DNA from: Rhodobacter ferrooxidans
GTDB lineage: Bacteria; Pseudomonadota; Alphaproteobacteria; Rhodobacterales; Rhodobacteraceae
Length of the DNA: 43,044 nucleotides
Direction of reading: 5' to 3'
Assembly: GCF_000176015.1 (NCBI RefSeq)
Contig: NZ_ACYY01000029.1
Span: forward strand, 1 to 43,044
Below, in pieces: positions 36,088 through 43,044 of this stretch. The notes beneath the pieces are model-generated. The model saw only the letters and a program-made list of their open reading frames with translations, was not told the DNA's origin and did not search any database. The position numbers and the translations under genes are program-made. Each line of letters starts with the position of its first letter. Positions within the stretch are counted from its first letter, which is position 1.

Positions 36088-36285
36088 CTAGCGATCTGCC
36101 AACCGCTTCAGCGCCGAACTGCGCTTTGACGAAGCCTCCCTGACCGAGGATTGCGATTTCGGGCTGGACATAACCTGACAATTTCGGGTCTCGACCGCCA
36201 AAAACTTACCCGACCCTGCCTCACGCACGATCCATCCACCCTTTACGGCAGTTTTCGAATTCGGCCTTTTCTTAAAGGGATCCAA
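36088..36285 (-). CDS. Probable antitoxin partner of Doc
   Basis: 65-aa basic protein read from TTG 36283-36285, with GGAGG eight bases upstream (36295-36299 region), ending RSSALKRLADR. Residues 16-33 (GGWIVREAGSGKFLAVET) could form beta-strands and the tail a helix with repeated Ser/Lys/Arg, resembling small antitoxins found before Doc/Fic genes. The open frame reaches further upstream to an ATG at 36459, but that part overlaps the repeat and terminator and is unlikely to be translated. Codons are more A/T-rich than in the neighbours, suggesting acquired DNA. Function is inferred from position; no known family is matched with certainty. Confidence 0.6.
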   Translation of the reverse strand: MDPFKKRPNSKTAVKGGWIVREAGSGKFLAVETRNCQVMSSPKSQSSVREASSKRSSALKRLADR

Positions 36286-36342
36286 AATTTTAACCTCCGA
36301 CCTTCTTGCGAAAGCACGTCGGTGATGCGCTCGCACCTTCCC

Positions 36343-36371
36343 AATATGCGGCTTCCCTAAATAATTCTCAA
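36343..36371 (-). promoter_or_regulatory. Candidate promoter of the toxin-antitoxin module
   Basis: On the minus strand TTGAGA (36366-36371), a 17-base A/T-rich spacer and CATATT (36343-36348) lie about 55 bases before the antitoxin TTG start and just beyond the copy-A terminator. The spacing is ideal and both hexamers are close to consensus. Confidence 0.55.
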
Positions 36372-36411
36372 GGTCACAGACCGGGTCTGCCTCACCCCCC
36401 CCAAACGAAAA

Positions 36412-36436
36412 AGCCCCCGCCGTTTCCGGCATGGGC
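36412..36436 (-). terminator. Terminator in repeat copy A, after eamA
   Basis: Stem 36413-36422 / 36427-36436 with GAAA loop on the minus strand, followed by CTTTTTCG. Two mismatches in the 10-bp stem make it weaker than copy B. The perfect stem GTCGGGG/CCCCGAC (36448-36454, 36459-36465), with a TTCA loop on the plus strand, precedes it. It would end eamA transcription before the toxin-antitoxin module. Confidence 0.55.
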
Positions 36437-36469
36437 CAATTTCGTAGGTCGGGGTTCACCCCGACTCGC

Positions 36470-36546
36470 TCACCAATCCTCGCGGATCACGCCTCACGTT
36501 GTGACCGGCAGTTTCATCGCCCCAAGGCGCTGCGCCTCGCGGGCCA
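36470..36546 (-). pseudogene. Decayed 3' fragment of rplP
   Basis: Read in the rplP frame this gives [16 protein letters not shown]-stop-GVIREDW-stop, against [24 protein letters not shown] in the real gene. The in-frame TGA replaces an Arg codon. Only about 25 codons remain and there is no start. It lies out of frame under the last codons of eamA. Confidence 0.85.
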
Positions 36547-37410
36547 GACCTCCAGCACTCCGGCACACAACACCAGCGCGCCGCCGATGATCTCCAGTCG
36601 TGCCAGGTGTTCGTTTGCCAGCAGCGCCGCCGAGGCCGCCCCGACCAGAACCTCGGTCATCAGCAGGATGCCGACGCGCGCCGGTTCAAGCCGGACCGTC
36701 GCCCACATCAGGCTGGCCACCGACAGTCCCCACCAGAAGCCGCCGGTCACCAGCGCCAGACCGATCATGCGACCGGCGTTTTCAAGGGGGATGCCAACCG
36801 GCCAAGGCTCCAGCACCGGGGCAAGCATCAGCGCGGCAACCGCGGCGCCGAGGGCAAAGATGAAGGCAGCCGCCACCGGATCAAGCGTCGATTTCGCCCG
36901 TATGCCGGTGGTCGCCACCGACCACAGCAAACCTGCAAGCAATGCCATCCACTCTCCAGCGCCGCGGGGCACCGGGATGTCGCCATCCGCACTCAGCATC
37001 ACCGCCAGTCCGACCAACCCGACAGCAATGGCAACGATCCGCAGCCGTGGTGTGTGCCAGCCCATCACATAGCGACCGATCAGCGTGCTCCAGACCGGCG
37101 TCAGGAAATAAAGCAGGATGATGATCGCTACCCGGCCATAGACGAATCCGATCGAGTATAGCGCGAAAGCGGCACCACCCAACGCAACCGAGGCCAGGGC
37201 AGCCCTGTTGGCCCGCGCGATCTGGTACCGCCTGCCAATTGCCAAGGGTGCCAGAAGAACCAGGGCCGCAACAGTGATCAGCGCCGTTCCCCATGCTCCG
37301 GGCAGCCCCATCCCGGCAAGCGCACGCACCGGCAGCCAGTAAAAGCCCCAGAGAGCCCCGGTGCCGACAACGATTGCCGTCGCCACCAATGTGATCCGGT
37401 CCTGTGTCAT
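36514..37410 (-). CDS. EamA/DMT-family transporter
   Basis: 298-aa inner-membrane transporter with about ten hydrophobic helices in two repeats of five, the drug/metabolite transporter (EamA) fold. The first repeat has GALWGFYWLPVRALA and the second GLLWSVATTGIRAKS. Substrate unknown; many relatives export metabolites. It is lodged between rplP and rpmC within the ribosomal cluster, in the same direction. Its last ten codons (WPARRSALGR-stop) come from the rplP remnant read in another frame, so the native C-terminus has been replaced. The 123-base upstream gap shows TTGACG but no good -10. Confidence 0.88.
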   Translation of the reverse strand: MTQDRITLVATAIVVGTGALWGFYWLPVRALAGMGLPGAWGTALITVAALVLLAPLAIGRRYQIARANRAALASVALGGAAFALYSIGFVYGRVAIIILLYFLTPVWSTLIGRYVMGWHTPRLRIVAIAVGLVGLAVMLSADGDIPVPRGAGEWMALLAGLLWSVATTGIRAKSTLDPVAAAFIFALGAAVAALMLAPVLEPWPVGIPLENAGRMIGLALVTGGFWWGLSVASLMWATVRLEPARVGILLMTEVLVGAASAALLANEHLARLEIIGGALVLCAGVLEVWPARRSALGR

Positions 37411-37533
37411 GGTTCAGCACTTAGCCGACAGGCGTGCGACAGACAAAGCAATCTTGCTGGCCACGCAGCGCCTGCGCCGCTTCTGCCCACTTCACGACAC
37501 CCCGGCGTCAAGGCCGACCGCCCTGCCCCCAAA

Positions 37534-37673
37534 GAAAAAGCCCCCGCCGTTTCCGGCAGGGGCCAATTTCGTAGGTCGGGGGTCACCCCGCCCGGCTTAC
37601 CAGTCTTCGCGGATCACGACGCGGGTGGTGACCGGCAGTTTCATCGCCCCAAGGCGCAGCGCCTCGCGGGCCA
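37534..37673 (-). repeat. Direct repeat copy B (functional rplP 3' end)
   Basis: Partner of 36407-36546, 140 bp, ungapped. It comprises the last codons of rplP, the stop, a short spacer and the terminator. The pair flanks eamA, so the unit eamA plus one repeat is about 1.13 kb. Confidence 0.92.
37539..37563 (-). terminator. Intrinsic terminator directly after rplP
   Basis: Stem 37540-37549 / 37554-37563 (nine of ten pairs) with a GAAA loop on the minus strand is followed by CTTTTTCTTT. It stands 34 bases past the rplP stop. Its presence within a normally continuous operon implies that S10-operon transcription ends here, at least partly. Confidence 0.75.
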
Positions 37674-38010
37674 CGGCTTCGGCCACACCGTCGATCTCGA
37701 ACATGATCCGGCCCGGTTTCACCTTGGCCGCCCAGTAGTCGGTCGAGCCTTTGCCCTTACCCATCCGCACTTCGGTGGGCTTGGACGAGACCGGGACATC
37801 CGGGAAGATTCGGATCCAGACCCGGCCCTGACGCTTCATGTGGCGGGTGATCGCGCGGCGGGCCGCTTCGATCTGCCGCGCGGTGACGCGCTCGGGTTCG
37901 GTGGCTTTCAGGCCGAAGGTGCCGAAGTTCAACAGGAAGCCGCCCTTGGCCTCGCCGTGAATCCGACCCTTGAACTGCTTGCGGAACTTTGTCCGTTTTG
38001 GTTGCAGCAT
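37597..38010 (-). CDS. rplP: 50S ribosomal protein L16
   Basis: 137-aa L16, at the A-site tRNA elbow. It begins [19 protein letters not shown] and contains [38 protein letters not shown]; it ends [14 protein letters not shown]. All expected segments are present, so the copy is functional. It starts 12 bases after rpsC. Its last ~25 codons recur as a decayed copy about 1.1 kb downstream. Confidence 0.98.
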   Translation of the reverse strand: MLQPKRTKFRKQFKGRIHGEAKGGFLLNFGTFGLKATEPERVTARQIEAARRAITRHMKRQGRVWIRIFPDVPVSSKPTEVRMGKGKGSTDYWAAKVKPGRIMFEIDGVAEAVAREALRLGAMKLPVTTRVVIREDW

Positions 38011-38022
38011 CTGTCTTACTCC

Positions 38023-38733
38023 TTACGCGCGTTCGCGGCGCGGTTGGCGCGGTGCGGCGCCTTCCTGTGCCTCGGCGTGACGGCGATCATGGGCCTGCGG
38101 ATCGTGCTCAAGGATTTCGCCCTTGAAGATCCAGACCTTGACGCCGATGATGCCATAGGCGGTCATGGCTTCCGACAGCGCATAGTCGATGTCGGCGCGC
38201 AGCGTGTGCAGCGGCACCCGGCCTTCGCGATACCATTCCACCCGGGCGATCTCGGCACCGCCAAGACGACCCGAGACGTTGACCCGGATACCCAGGGCGC
38301 CGATGCGCATGGCGTTCTGCACTGCACGCTTCATGGCGCGACGGAACGACACCCGACGTTCCAACTGCTGGGTGATGCTTTCAGCCACCAGTTGCGCGTC
38401 AAGCTCGGGCTTGCGCACTTCGACGATGTTCAGGTGCAGTTCGGACTTGGTGAACACCGTCAGCTTCTTGCGCAGGGTTTCGATATCCGCGCCTTTCTTG
38501 CCGATGATCACGCCCGGACGCGCGGTGTGGATCGTCACGCGGCACTTCTTGTGCGGCCGCTCGATGATCACCTTGCTCACACCAGCCTGCTTGCACTCTT
38601 CATGGATGAAGGCGCGCATTTTCAGGTCTTCCAGCAGCAGGTTGCCATAGTCTTTCGACTCGGCGAACCAGCGGCTGTCCCAGGTGCGGTTGACCTGAAG
38701 ACGCATGCCGATCGGATTGACTTTCTGACCCAT
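38023..38733 (-). CDS. rpsC: 30S ribosomal protein S3
   Basis: 236-aa S3, part of the mRNA entry tunnel with helicase role. N-terminal [24 protein letters not shown], a KH domain with the GKKG loop ([20 protein letters not shown]) and a C-terminal domain ([35 protein letters not shown]). The Arg/Gln-rich tail ends [13 protein letters not shown] 38733 shares one base with the rplV stop (TAATG). Confidence 0.98.
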   Translation of the reverse strand: MGQKVNPIGMRLQVNRTWDSRWFAESKDYGNLLLEDLKMRAFIHEECKQAGVSKVIIERPHKKCRVTIHTARPGVIIGKKGADIETLRKKLTVFTKSELHLNIVEVRKPELDAQLVAESITQQLERRVSFRRAMKRAVQNAMRIGALGIRVNVSGRLGGAEIARVEWYREGRVPLHTLRADIDYALSEAMTAYGIIGVKVWIFKGEILEHDPQAHDRRHAEAQEGAAPRQPRRERA

Positions 38734-39113
38734 TATGCAGTCTCCCCGACTTGCCGCACCAGAATGGTGATCTCGGAAAATGGTTTCATGATCTTGCCAA
38801 ACCGGCCACGGGCGCGCGGGCGACCGCGTTTCATCACCAGGTTCTTGCCGCAATAGGCTTCGGCAACCACCAGTTCATCCACGTCGAGGTTGTGGTTGTT
38901 CTCGGCGTTGGCAATGGCCGATTGCAGGCACTTCAGCACGTCCTGGCTGATGCGCTTTTTCGAGAAGACCAGCTCGGCAATCGCCTTGTCGACCTTCTTG
39001 CCGCGGATCAGACCGGCGACCAGATTGAGTTTCTGCGGCGAGGTGCGAAGCATCTTGGATTTCGCCATGGCTTCGTTGTCGGCCACGCGGCGGGGGTTCT
39101 TTTCCTTGCCCAT
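38733..39113 (-). CDS. rplV: 50S ribosomal protein L22
   Basis: 126-aa L22, whose beta-hairpin lines the exit tunnel ([18 protein letters not shown]) and where erythromycin-resistance changes can arise in other bacteria. The core is [32 protein letters not shown]. It starts three bases after the rpsS stop. A second ATG (MAKSKML) 15 codons in is a possible alternative start. Confidence 0.98.
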   Translation of the reverse strand: MGKEKNPRRVADNEAMAKSKMLRTSPQKLNLVAGLIRGKKVDKAIAELVFSKKRISQDVLKCLQSAIANAENNHNLDVDELVVAEAYCGKNLVMKRGRPRARGRFGKIMKPFSEITILVRQVGETA

Positions 39114-39116
39114 GGC

Positions 39117-39395
39117 TTACTTCCTCTTGGCTTTCTTGTCGGCAGCGTGACCGTAATAGGTCCGGGTCGGCGAATATTCACCGAACTTCTGGCCGATCAT
39201 TTCTTCGGTAACCGCAACCGGGATGTGCTTCTTGCCGTTGTAAACGCCAAAGGTCAGCCCGACGAATTGCGGCAGGATGGTGGAGCGACGCGACCAGATC
39301 TTGATCACTTCGTTTTTGCCCGATTCTTTCGACTTCTCGGCCTTTTTCAGGACGTAGCCATCGACGAAAGGGCCTTTCCAGAGAGAACGTGCCAT
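39117..39395 (-). CDS. rpsS: 30S ribosomal protein S19
   Basis: 92-aa S19, head protein next to S13. [21 protein letters not shown] and [57 protein letters not shown] are diagnostic. It lies three bases after rplB. Confidence 0.98.
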   Translation of the reverse strand: MARSLWKGPFVDGYVLKKAEKSKESGKNEVIKIWSRRSTILPQFVGLTFGVYNGKKHIPVAVTEEMIGQKFGEYSPTRTYYGHAADKKAKRK

Positions 39396-39398
39396 GGA

Positions 39399-40235
39399 TC
39401 AGCGCCCCTTCTTCGCGTTGCGCGAGCGGACGATAAGCTTGTCCGTTGTCTTGTTCTTGCGGGTCTTGTTCCCCTTGGTGCCTTTGCCCCAGGGAGTAAC
39501 AGGATGACGGCCGCCCGAGGTGCGGCCTTCGCCGCCGCCATGCGGGTGGTCGATCGGGTTCATGGCCACACCGCGCACCGTCGGGCGCACGCCCTTGTGG
39601 CGCATGCGGCCGGCCTTGCCGAAGTTCTGGTTCGAGTTGTCGGGGTTGGACACGGCACCGATGGTGGCCATACATTCCTGACGCACCATCCGCAGTTCGC
39701 CCGACGACAGGCGAATTTGCGCATAGCCACCGTCGCGGCCGACGAACTGGGCATAGGTGCCCGCCGCGCGGGCCAACTGACCACCCTTGCCGGGCTTCAG
39801 TTCGACGTTGTGGACGATCGTGCCGATCGGCATGCCCGAGAACGGCATGGCGTTGCCCGGCTTCACGTCGGTCTTGGCGCCCGCGATGACAGAGTCACCG
39901 ATCGCCAGACGCTGCGGTGCCAGGATATAGGCCAGCTCGCCATCGGCATATTTGACCAGGGCGATGAAGGCGGTGCGGTTGGGATCGTATTCGATCCGCT
40001 CGACCACAGCCGCGATGTCGAATTTCGTGCGCTTGAAATCAACGATGCGATACAGGCGTTTCGCCCCACCGCCGTGATGCCACATCGTGACGCGTCCGGT
40101 ATTGTTCCGACCACCCGATTTCGTCAGACCCTCGGTGAGGGCTTTGACGGGGCGGCCTTTCCACAGTTCCGAACGGTCGATCAGAACCAACCCGCGTTGG
40201 CCAGGCGTCGTCGGCTTATACGACTTGAGTGCCAT
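39399..40235 (-). CDS. rplB: 50S ribosomal protein L2
   Basis: 278-aa L2, a core 50S protein near the peptidyl-transferase centre. The C-terminal conserved segment [36 protein letters not shown] includes the His implicated in activity. The N-terminus [17 protein letters not shown] is usual. A 126-base gap containing a terminator-like hairpin separates it from rplW. Confidence 0.98.
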   Translation of the reverse strand: MALKSYKPTTPGQRGLVLIDRSELWKGRPVKALTEGLTKSGGRNNTGRVTMWHHGGGAKRLYRIVDFKRTKFDIAAVVERIEYDPNRTAFIALVKYADGELAYILAPQRLAIGDSVIAGAKTDVKPGNAMPFSGMPIGTIVHNVELKPGKGGQLARAAGTYAQFVGRDGGYAQIRLSSGELRMVRQECMATIGAVSNPDNSNQNFGKAGRMRHKGVRPTVRGVAMNPIDHPHGGGEGRTSGGRHPVTPWGKGTKGNKTRKNKTTDKLIVRSRNAKKGR

Positions 40236-40259
40236 GCTTTCTGTCTTCCGTCAGTTGAA

Positions 40260-40343
40260 GGATCCATCGTTGGGATCCGGTTTGCAGGGCTCCGAAGATC
40301 CCCAGTTCGAAAAAACCCTGCGGCCCCGGAAAACCGGGGCCGC
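40260..40343 (-). terminator. Attenuator-like hairpins between rplW and rplB
   Basis: On the minus strand a perfect stem GCGGCCCCGG/CCGGGGCCGC (40320-40329, 40334-40343) with a TTTT loop is followed by AGGG and a T6 run (40310-40315). A second pair of GGATCC arms (40260-40265, 40273-40278) lies closer to rplB. This is the only long gap inside the rpsJ-rplP run, so an internal attenuator is likely. Confidence 0.55.
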
Positions 40344-40361
40344 GAGATTCGTCGCCTTCTA

Positions 40362-40658
40362 TCAAAGGCCGGTGGAGACGTCGATGCTGTTTCCCGCCTC
40401 GAGCGTCACATAGGCCTTCTTCTTGTCCGAGCGCACGCCGGGGCGGCCCTTGAACTTCTTGGTCTTGCCCTTGGTGATGGTGGTGTTGACCGCCTTCACC
40501 TTCACGTTGAAGATCGCCTCGACGGCTTCCTTGATCGCGGGCTTGGTCGCATCCATCGCCACCTGGAACACCACGGCATTGGCATCGCCAACCATGGTGG
40601 CCTTTTCAGTGATGATCGGCTTGCGGATCACGTCGTAATGTTCGGGTTTCACGGTCAT
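40362..40658 (-). CDS. rplW: 50S ribosomal protein L23
   Basis: 98-aa L23, docking site for trigger factor and SRP at the tunnel exit. [60 protein letters not shown] are typical. The ATG overlaps the rplD stop (ATGA), showing coupled translation. Confidence 0.98.
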   Translation of the reverse strand: MTVKPEHYDVIRKPIITEKATMVGDANAVVFQVAMDATKPAIKEAVEAIFNVKVKAVNTTITKGKTKKFKGRPGVRSDKKKAYVTLEAGNSIDVSTGL

Positions 40659-41275
40659 TTCAGACGCGCCTCCAAAGCTTCGACACCGGCTTTGGTGATC
40701 ACCAGTTGATCACGCTTCAGGATGTCATAGACGTTCGCACCCATCGACGGCAGCACGTCGATGCCCTCGATGTTGCGGGCGGCCAGCGCGAAATTCGCGT
40801 CGACCTCGGCGCCGTCGATGATCAGGACACGCTTCCAGCCCAGTTCCTTGGCGGCTTTCGCCAGGATCGAGGATTTGGCGTCGGCCATGGTGGCCACGTC
40901 CAGAATGATCAACTCGCCGGCCTGGGCCTTGGCCGACAGCGCATGCCGCAGACCCAGTGCCCGGAACTTCTTGGGCAGGTCATGGGCGTGGCTGCGCGGG
41001 GTCGGACCCTTGACAACGCCACCGTGACGGAAGATCGGCGCCTTCTTGGAACCGTGACGCGCGCCGCCGGTGCCTTTCTGCTTGTAGATCTTCTTGGTCG
41101 AGTAGGACACTTCGGCGCGGGTCAGCGTCGAGTGGGTGCCGGCCTGGGCCTTCGCCCGCTGCCAGCGCACCACGCGGTGCAGGATGTCGGCGCGCGGCTC
41201 AAGGCCGAACAGCGCTTCGTCCAGAGTGATGGAACCGGCTTTGCCGCCGTCCAGCTTGATCACGTCGAGTTTCAT
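40655..41275 (-). CDS. rplD: 50S ribosomal protein L4
   Basis: 206-aa L4, with a globular domain and a tunnel loop ([38 protein letters not shown]). In E. coli L4 also represses the S10 operon; whether it does so here is unknown, and I recognise no S10-leader fold upstream of rpsJ. The ATG overlaps the rplC stop by four bases. Confidence 0.98.
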   Translation of the reverse strand: MKLDVIKLDGGKAGSITLDEALFGLEPRADILHRVVRWQRAKAQAGTHSTLTRAEVSYSTKKIYKQKGTGGARHGSKKAPIFRHGGVVKGPTPRSHAHDLPKKFRALGLRHALSAKAQAGELIILDVATMADAKSSILAKAAKELGWKRVLIIDGAEVDANFALAARNIEGIDVLPSMGANVYDILKRDQLVITKAGVEALEARLK

Positions 41276-42006
41276 GCTTCACCCCCTTCGACTGCCACTT
41301 CGGCAGCCGGAGCAGCAACCTGCGCCGAACGGATGGCGGCAGGCAGCGGCAGACCGGCGGGCGCCGCTTTCTTGACCGCATCCTTGATGGTGACCCAGCC
41401 GCCCTTGGAACCGGGGACCGCGCCCTTGATCATGATCAGGCCACGGTCGGCATCGGTGCGCACCACTTGCAGGTTCTGCGTGGTGCAGCGCACGGCGCCC
41501 ATGTGACCGGCCATCTTCTTGCCCTTGAACACCTTGCCCGGGTCCTGGCACTGGCCCGTCGAGCCGTGCGAGCGGTGCGACACCGAAACCCCGTGCGAAG
41601 CCCGCAGGCCGCCGAAGTTGTGGCGTTTCATCGCCCCCTGAAAACCCTTGCCGATCGAGGTGCCGGCGATGTCAACGAATTGACCCGCCAGATAGTGATC
41701 AGCGGTGATTTCCGCGCCCACGTCGATCAGGTTGTCAGGCGAAACCCGGAACTCGGCAATCTTGCGCTTGGGCGCAACATTGGCGGCGGCGAAATGGCCG
41801 CGCATCCCGGCGGTGGTCCGCTTGGCCTTGGCGGCGCCCGCGCCCAACTGGACGGCGGTATAGCCATCCCGCTCGGCGGTGCGTTGCGCCACGACTTGCA
41901 GCGCGTCCAGTTGAAGAACGGTCACAGGAACCTGCTTGCCGTCTTCCAGGAACAGCCGGGTCATGCCCAGCTTCTTTGCGATAACTCCAGAGCGCATCTT
42001 GGTCAT
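41272..42006 (-). CDS. rplC: 50S ribosomal protein L3
   Basis: 244-aa L3, an assembly initiator reaching the peptidyl-transferase centre. [31 protein letters not shown] starts it; [49 protein letters not shown] is the family core. A C-terminal Ala/Pro/Val-rich extension of about 30 residues makes it longer than the E. coli protein (209 aa). It lies six bases after rpsJ. Confidence 0.98.
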   Translation of the reverse strand: MTKMRSGVIAKKLGMTRLFLEDGKQVPVTVLQLDALQVVAQRTAERDGYTAVQLGAGAAKAKRTTAGMRGHFAAANVAPKRKIAEFRVSPDNLIDVGAEITADHYLAGQFVDIAGTSIGKGFQGAMKRHNFGGLRASHGVSVSHRSHGSTGQCQDPGKVFKGKKMAGHMGAVRCTTQNLQVVRTDADRGLIMIKGAVPGSKGGWVTIKDAVKKAAPAGLPLPAAIRSAQVAAPAAEVAVEGGEA

Positions 42007-42012
42007 GCCCCC

Positions 42013-42321
42013 TTACACTTTGATTTCGACATCGACGCCGGCAGCGAGGTCGAGCTTCATCAGCGCGTCAACGGTCTGCGGGGTCGGGTCGATGATGTCG
42101 AGAAGACGCTTGTGCGTGCGGATCTCCCACTGGTCGCGCGACTTCTTGTCGATGTGCGGACCACGCAGAACCGTGAACTTCTCGATCTTGTTCGGCAGCG
42201 GAATCGGGCCGCGCACTTGCGCCCCGGTCCGCTTGGCGGTGTTGACGATTTCCAGCGTGCTGGCATCCAGCACACGGTAATCGAAGGCTTTCAGCCTGAT
42301 ACGGATAGTCTGACCTTGCAT
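42013..42321 (-). CDS. rpsJ: 30S ribosomal protein S10
   Basis: 102-aa S10, head protein that also joins antitermination complexes as Nus[22 protein letters not shown] and [39 protein letters not shown] are diagnostic. ATG 42319-42321 is chosen since the conserved N-terminus starts there. The 80-base gap to tuf contains a GCGGGGG/CCCCCGC hairpin without a T-run, perhaps reducing read-through from tuf. Confidence 0.98.
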   Translation of the reverse strand: MQGQTIRIRLKAFDYRVLDASTLEIVNTAKRTGAQVRGPIPLPNKIEKFTVLRGPHIDKKSRDQWEIRTHKRLLDIIDPTPQTVDALMKLDLAAGVDVEIKV

Positions 42322-42401
42322 ATTCGTGCCCTCGGGCTTGGCGGGTAGCGGGGGAGACCGGTCTTGCGATCGGGGCCCCCGCCCCTCTTCCAATCAAGTG
42401 A

Positions 42402-43044
42402 TTAAGCGATGATTTTCGAAACGACGCCGGCGCCGACGGTGCGGCCGCCTTCGCGGATGGCGAAGCGCAGCTTTTCTTCCATGGCGATCGGCTGGATCAA
42501 CTCGACGTTGAACTTCAGGTTGTCGCCCGGCATCACCATTTCCGTGCCCTCGGGCAACTGGACAGTGCCAGTCACGTCGGTGGTGCGGAAGTAGAACTGC
42601 GGCCGGTAGTTGGCGAAGAACGGCGTGTGACGGCCACCCTCTTCCTTGGTCAGGATGTAGGCTTCAGCCTCGAACTTGGTGTGCGGCTTCACCGAACCCG
42701 GCTTGCAGATCACCTGGCCACGCTCGATGCCCTCGCGGTCGATGCCGCGCAGCAAGAGACCGACGTTGTCGCCCGCCTGGCCCTGGTCCAGCAGCTTGCG
42801 GAACATTTCCACGCCGGTGCAGACCGATTTCTTGTTGGCGCGGATGCCGACGATCTCGACTTCCTCGCCGACCTTGACGATGCCGCGCTCGATCCGGCCG
42901 GTGGCAACGGTGCCGCGGCCCGAGATCGAGAACACGTCTTCGACCGGCATCAGGAACGGCTGGTCAACGGCGCGGGCGGGCGTCGGGATATACTCGTCCA
43001 CCGCCTTCATCAGCGCGCGCACCGAGCTTTCGCCGATTTCCGGG
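42402..43044 (-). CDS. tuf: Elongation factor Tu, partial (C-terminal part)
   Basis: Delivers aminoacyl-tRNA to the ribosome. The window holds about 214 codons: the end of the G domain, domain 2 ([31 protein letters not shown]) and domain 3 up to the C-terminal [21 protein letters not shown]. The GTP-binding motifs lie outside the window, so the 5' end is missing because of the window edge and not by mutation. The GGRTVGAG threonine (codon at 42438-42440) corresponds to the residue phosphorylated by P1 Doc in E. coli EF-Tu. Read-through into rpsJ is likely. Confidence 0.98.
   Translation of the reverse strand, partial: PEIGESSVRALMKAVDEYIPTPARAVDQPFLMPVEDVFSISGRGTVATGRIERGIVKVGEEVEIVGIRANKKSVCTGVEMFRKLLDQGQAGDNVGLLLRGIDREGIERGQVICKPGSVKPHTKFEAEAYILTKEEGGRHTPFFANYRPQFYFRTTDVTGTVQLPEGTEMVMPGDNLKFNVELIQPIAMEEKLRFAIREGGRTVGAGVVSKIIA

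Larger units (their letters stand above)
36407..36546 (-). repeat. Direct repeat copy A (rplP 3' end plus terminator)
   Basis: 140 bp that align without gaps to 37534-37673 with 14 mismatches by manual count (90%). It contains the last ~25 codons of rplP, a hairpin and the terminator. Mismatches cluster in 36462-36506. It lies at the 3' end of eamA. Copy B is the functional rplP end. Confidence 0.92.

Noticed and set aside
36286-36459. Longer form of the antitoxin starting at ATG 36459
   Set aside because: The added 58 codons run through the duplicated terminator and the candidate promoter, and no ribosome site precedes the ATG.
36407-37673. An insertion sequence or transposon carrying eamA
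   Set aside because: There is no transposase and no terminal inverted repeat. The flanking direct repeats are 140 bp and consist of rplP sequence, far too long for a target-site duplication.
1-43044. CRISPR arrays, prophage or restriction genes
   Set aside because: No regularly spaced repeats and no phage, Cas or restriction-type proteins are encoded.

Overview
The window reads as chromosomal DNA of a GC-rich alphaproteobacterium of the Rhodobacteraceae (Rhodobacter/Paracoccus type). The evidence is the high GC content, a bztABCD-type amino-acid ABC operon, an ATP12-type F1-ATPase chaperone, a LuxR/LuxI pair and the lineage-typical rpmH-rnpA-yidD / yidC-engB-argB blocks. No species can be named from the sequence alone.

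Left third (1-14.5 kb). A diguanylate cyclase with a heme-NO-binding-associated N-terminus comes first. It is followed by tRNA-Arg(ACG), an orphan histidine kinase and a VTT-domain membrane protein, all three on the minus strand. Then comes rpmH-rnpA-yidD, a convergent DUF900-type hydrolase, ttcA and a membrane GGDEF-EAL protein with a degenerate GGDEF site. A translationally coupled yidC-engB pair follows. After an SDR oxidoreductase on the opposite strand there is a coupled run of argB, an Fe-S protein and a SixA-like phosphatase, facing a 2Fe-2S ferredoxin gene.

Middle (14.7-25.9 kb, all minus). This part holds bztABCD (acidic amino acid/amide uptake, with a strong hairpin-plus-T-run between bztA and bztB), a crcB-rluC-ATP12 run with ATGA overlaps, rarA, a DegP/HtrA-type protease, and a luxR-luxI quorum-sensing pair that abuts the terminator of the ribosomal cluster.

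Right part (25.95-43.0 kb, minus). This is the ribosomal protein supercluster, read from right to left: tuf (partial), rpsJ, rplC, rplD, rplW, rplB, rpsS, rplV, rpsC, rplP, then an interruption, then rpmC, rpsQ, rplN, rplX, rplE, rpsN, rpsH, rplF, rplR, rpsE, rpmD, rplO, secY, adk, rpsM, rpsK, rpoA, rplQ.

The most notable structure is the interruption between rplP and rpmC (about 35.5-37.6 kb). It contains an EamA/DMT transporter gene whose downstream end is fused to a second, decayed copy of the rplP 3' end plus its terminator: a 140-bp direct repeat, 126/140 identical by my manual alignment. Beyond it lies a compact toxin-antitoxin module, made of a 65-aa basic protein with a TTG start and a Doc/Fic protein that appears to lack a normal start codon. 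The split operon has a terminator after rplP and a good sigma70-like promoter in front of rpmC, so its second half looks independently transcribed. The layout suggests that the rplP 3' end acted as an insertion site and that the inserted DNA rebuilt the gene end.
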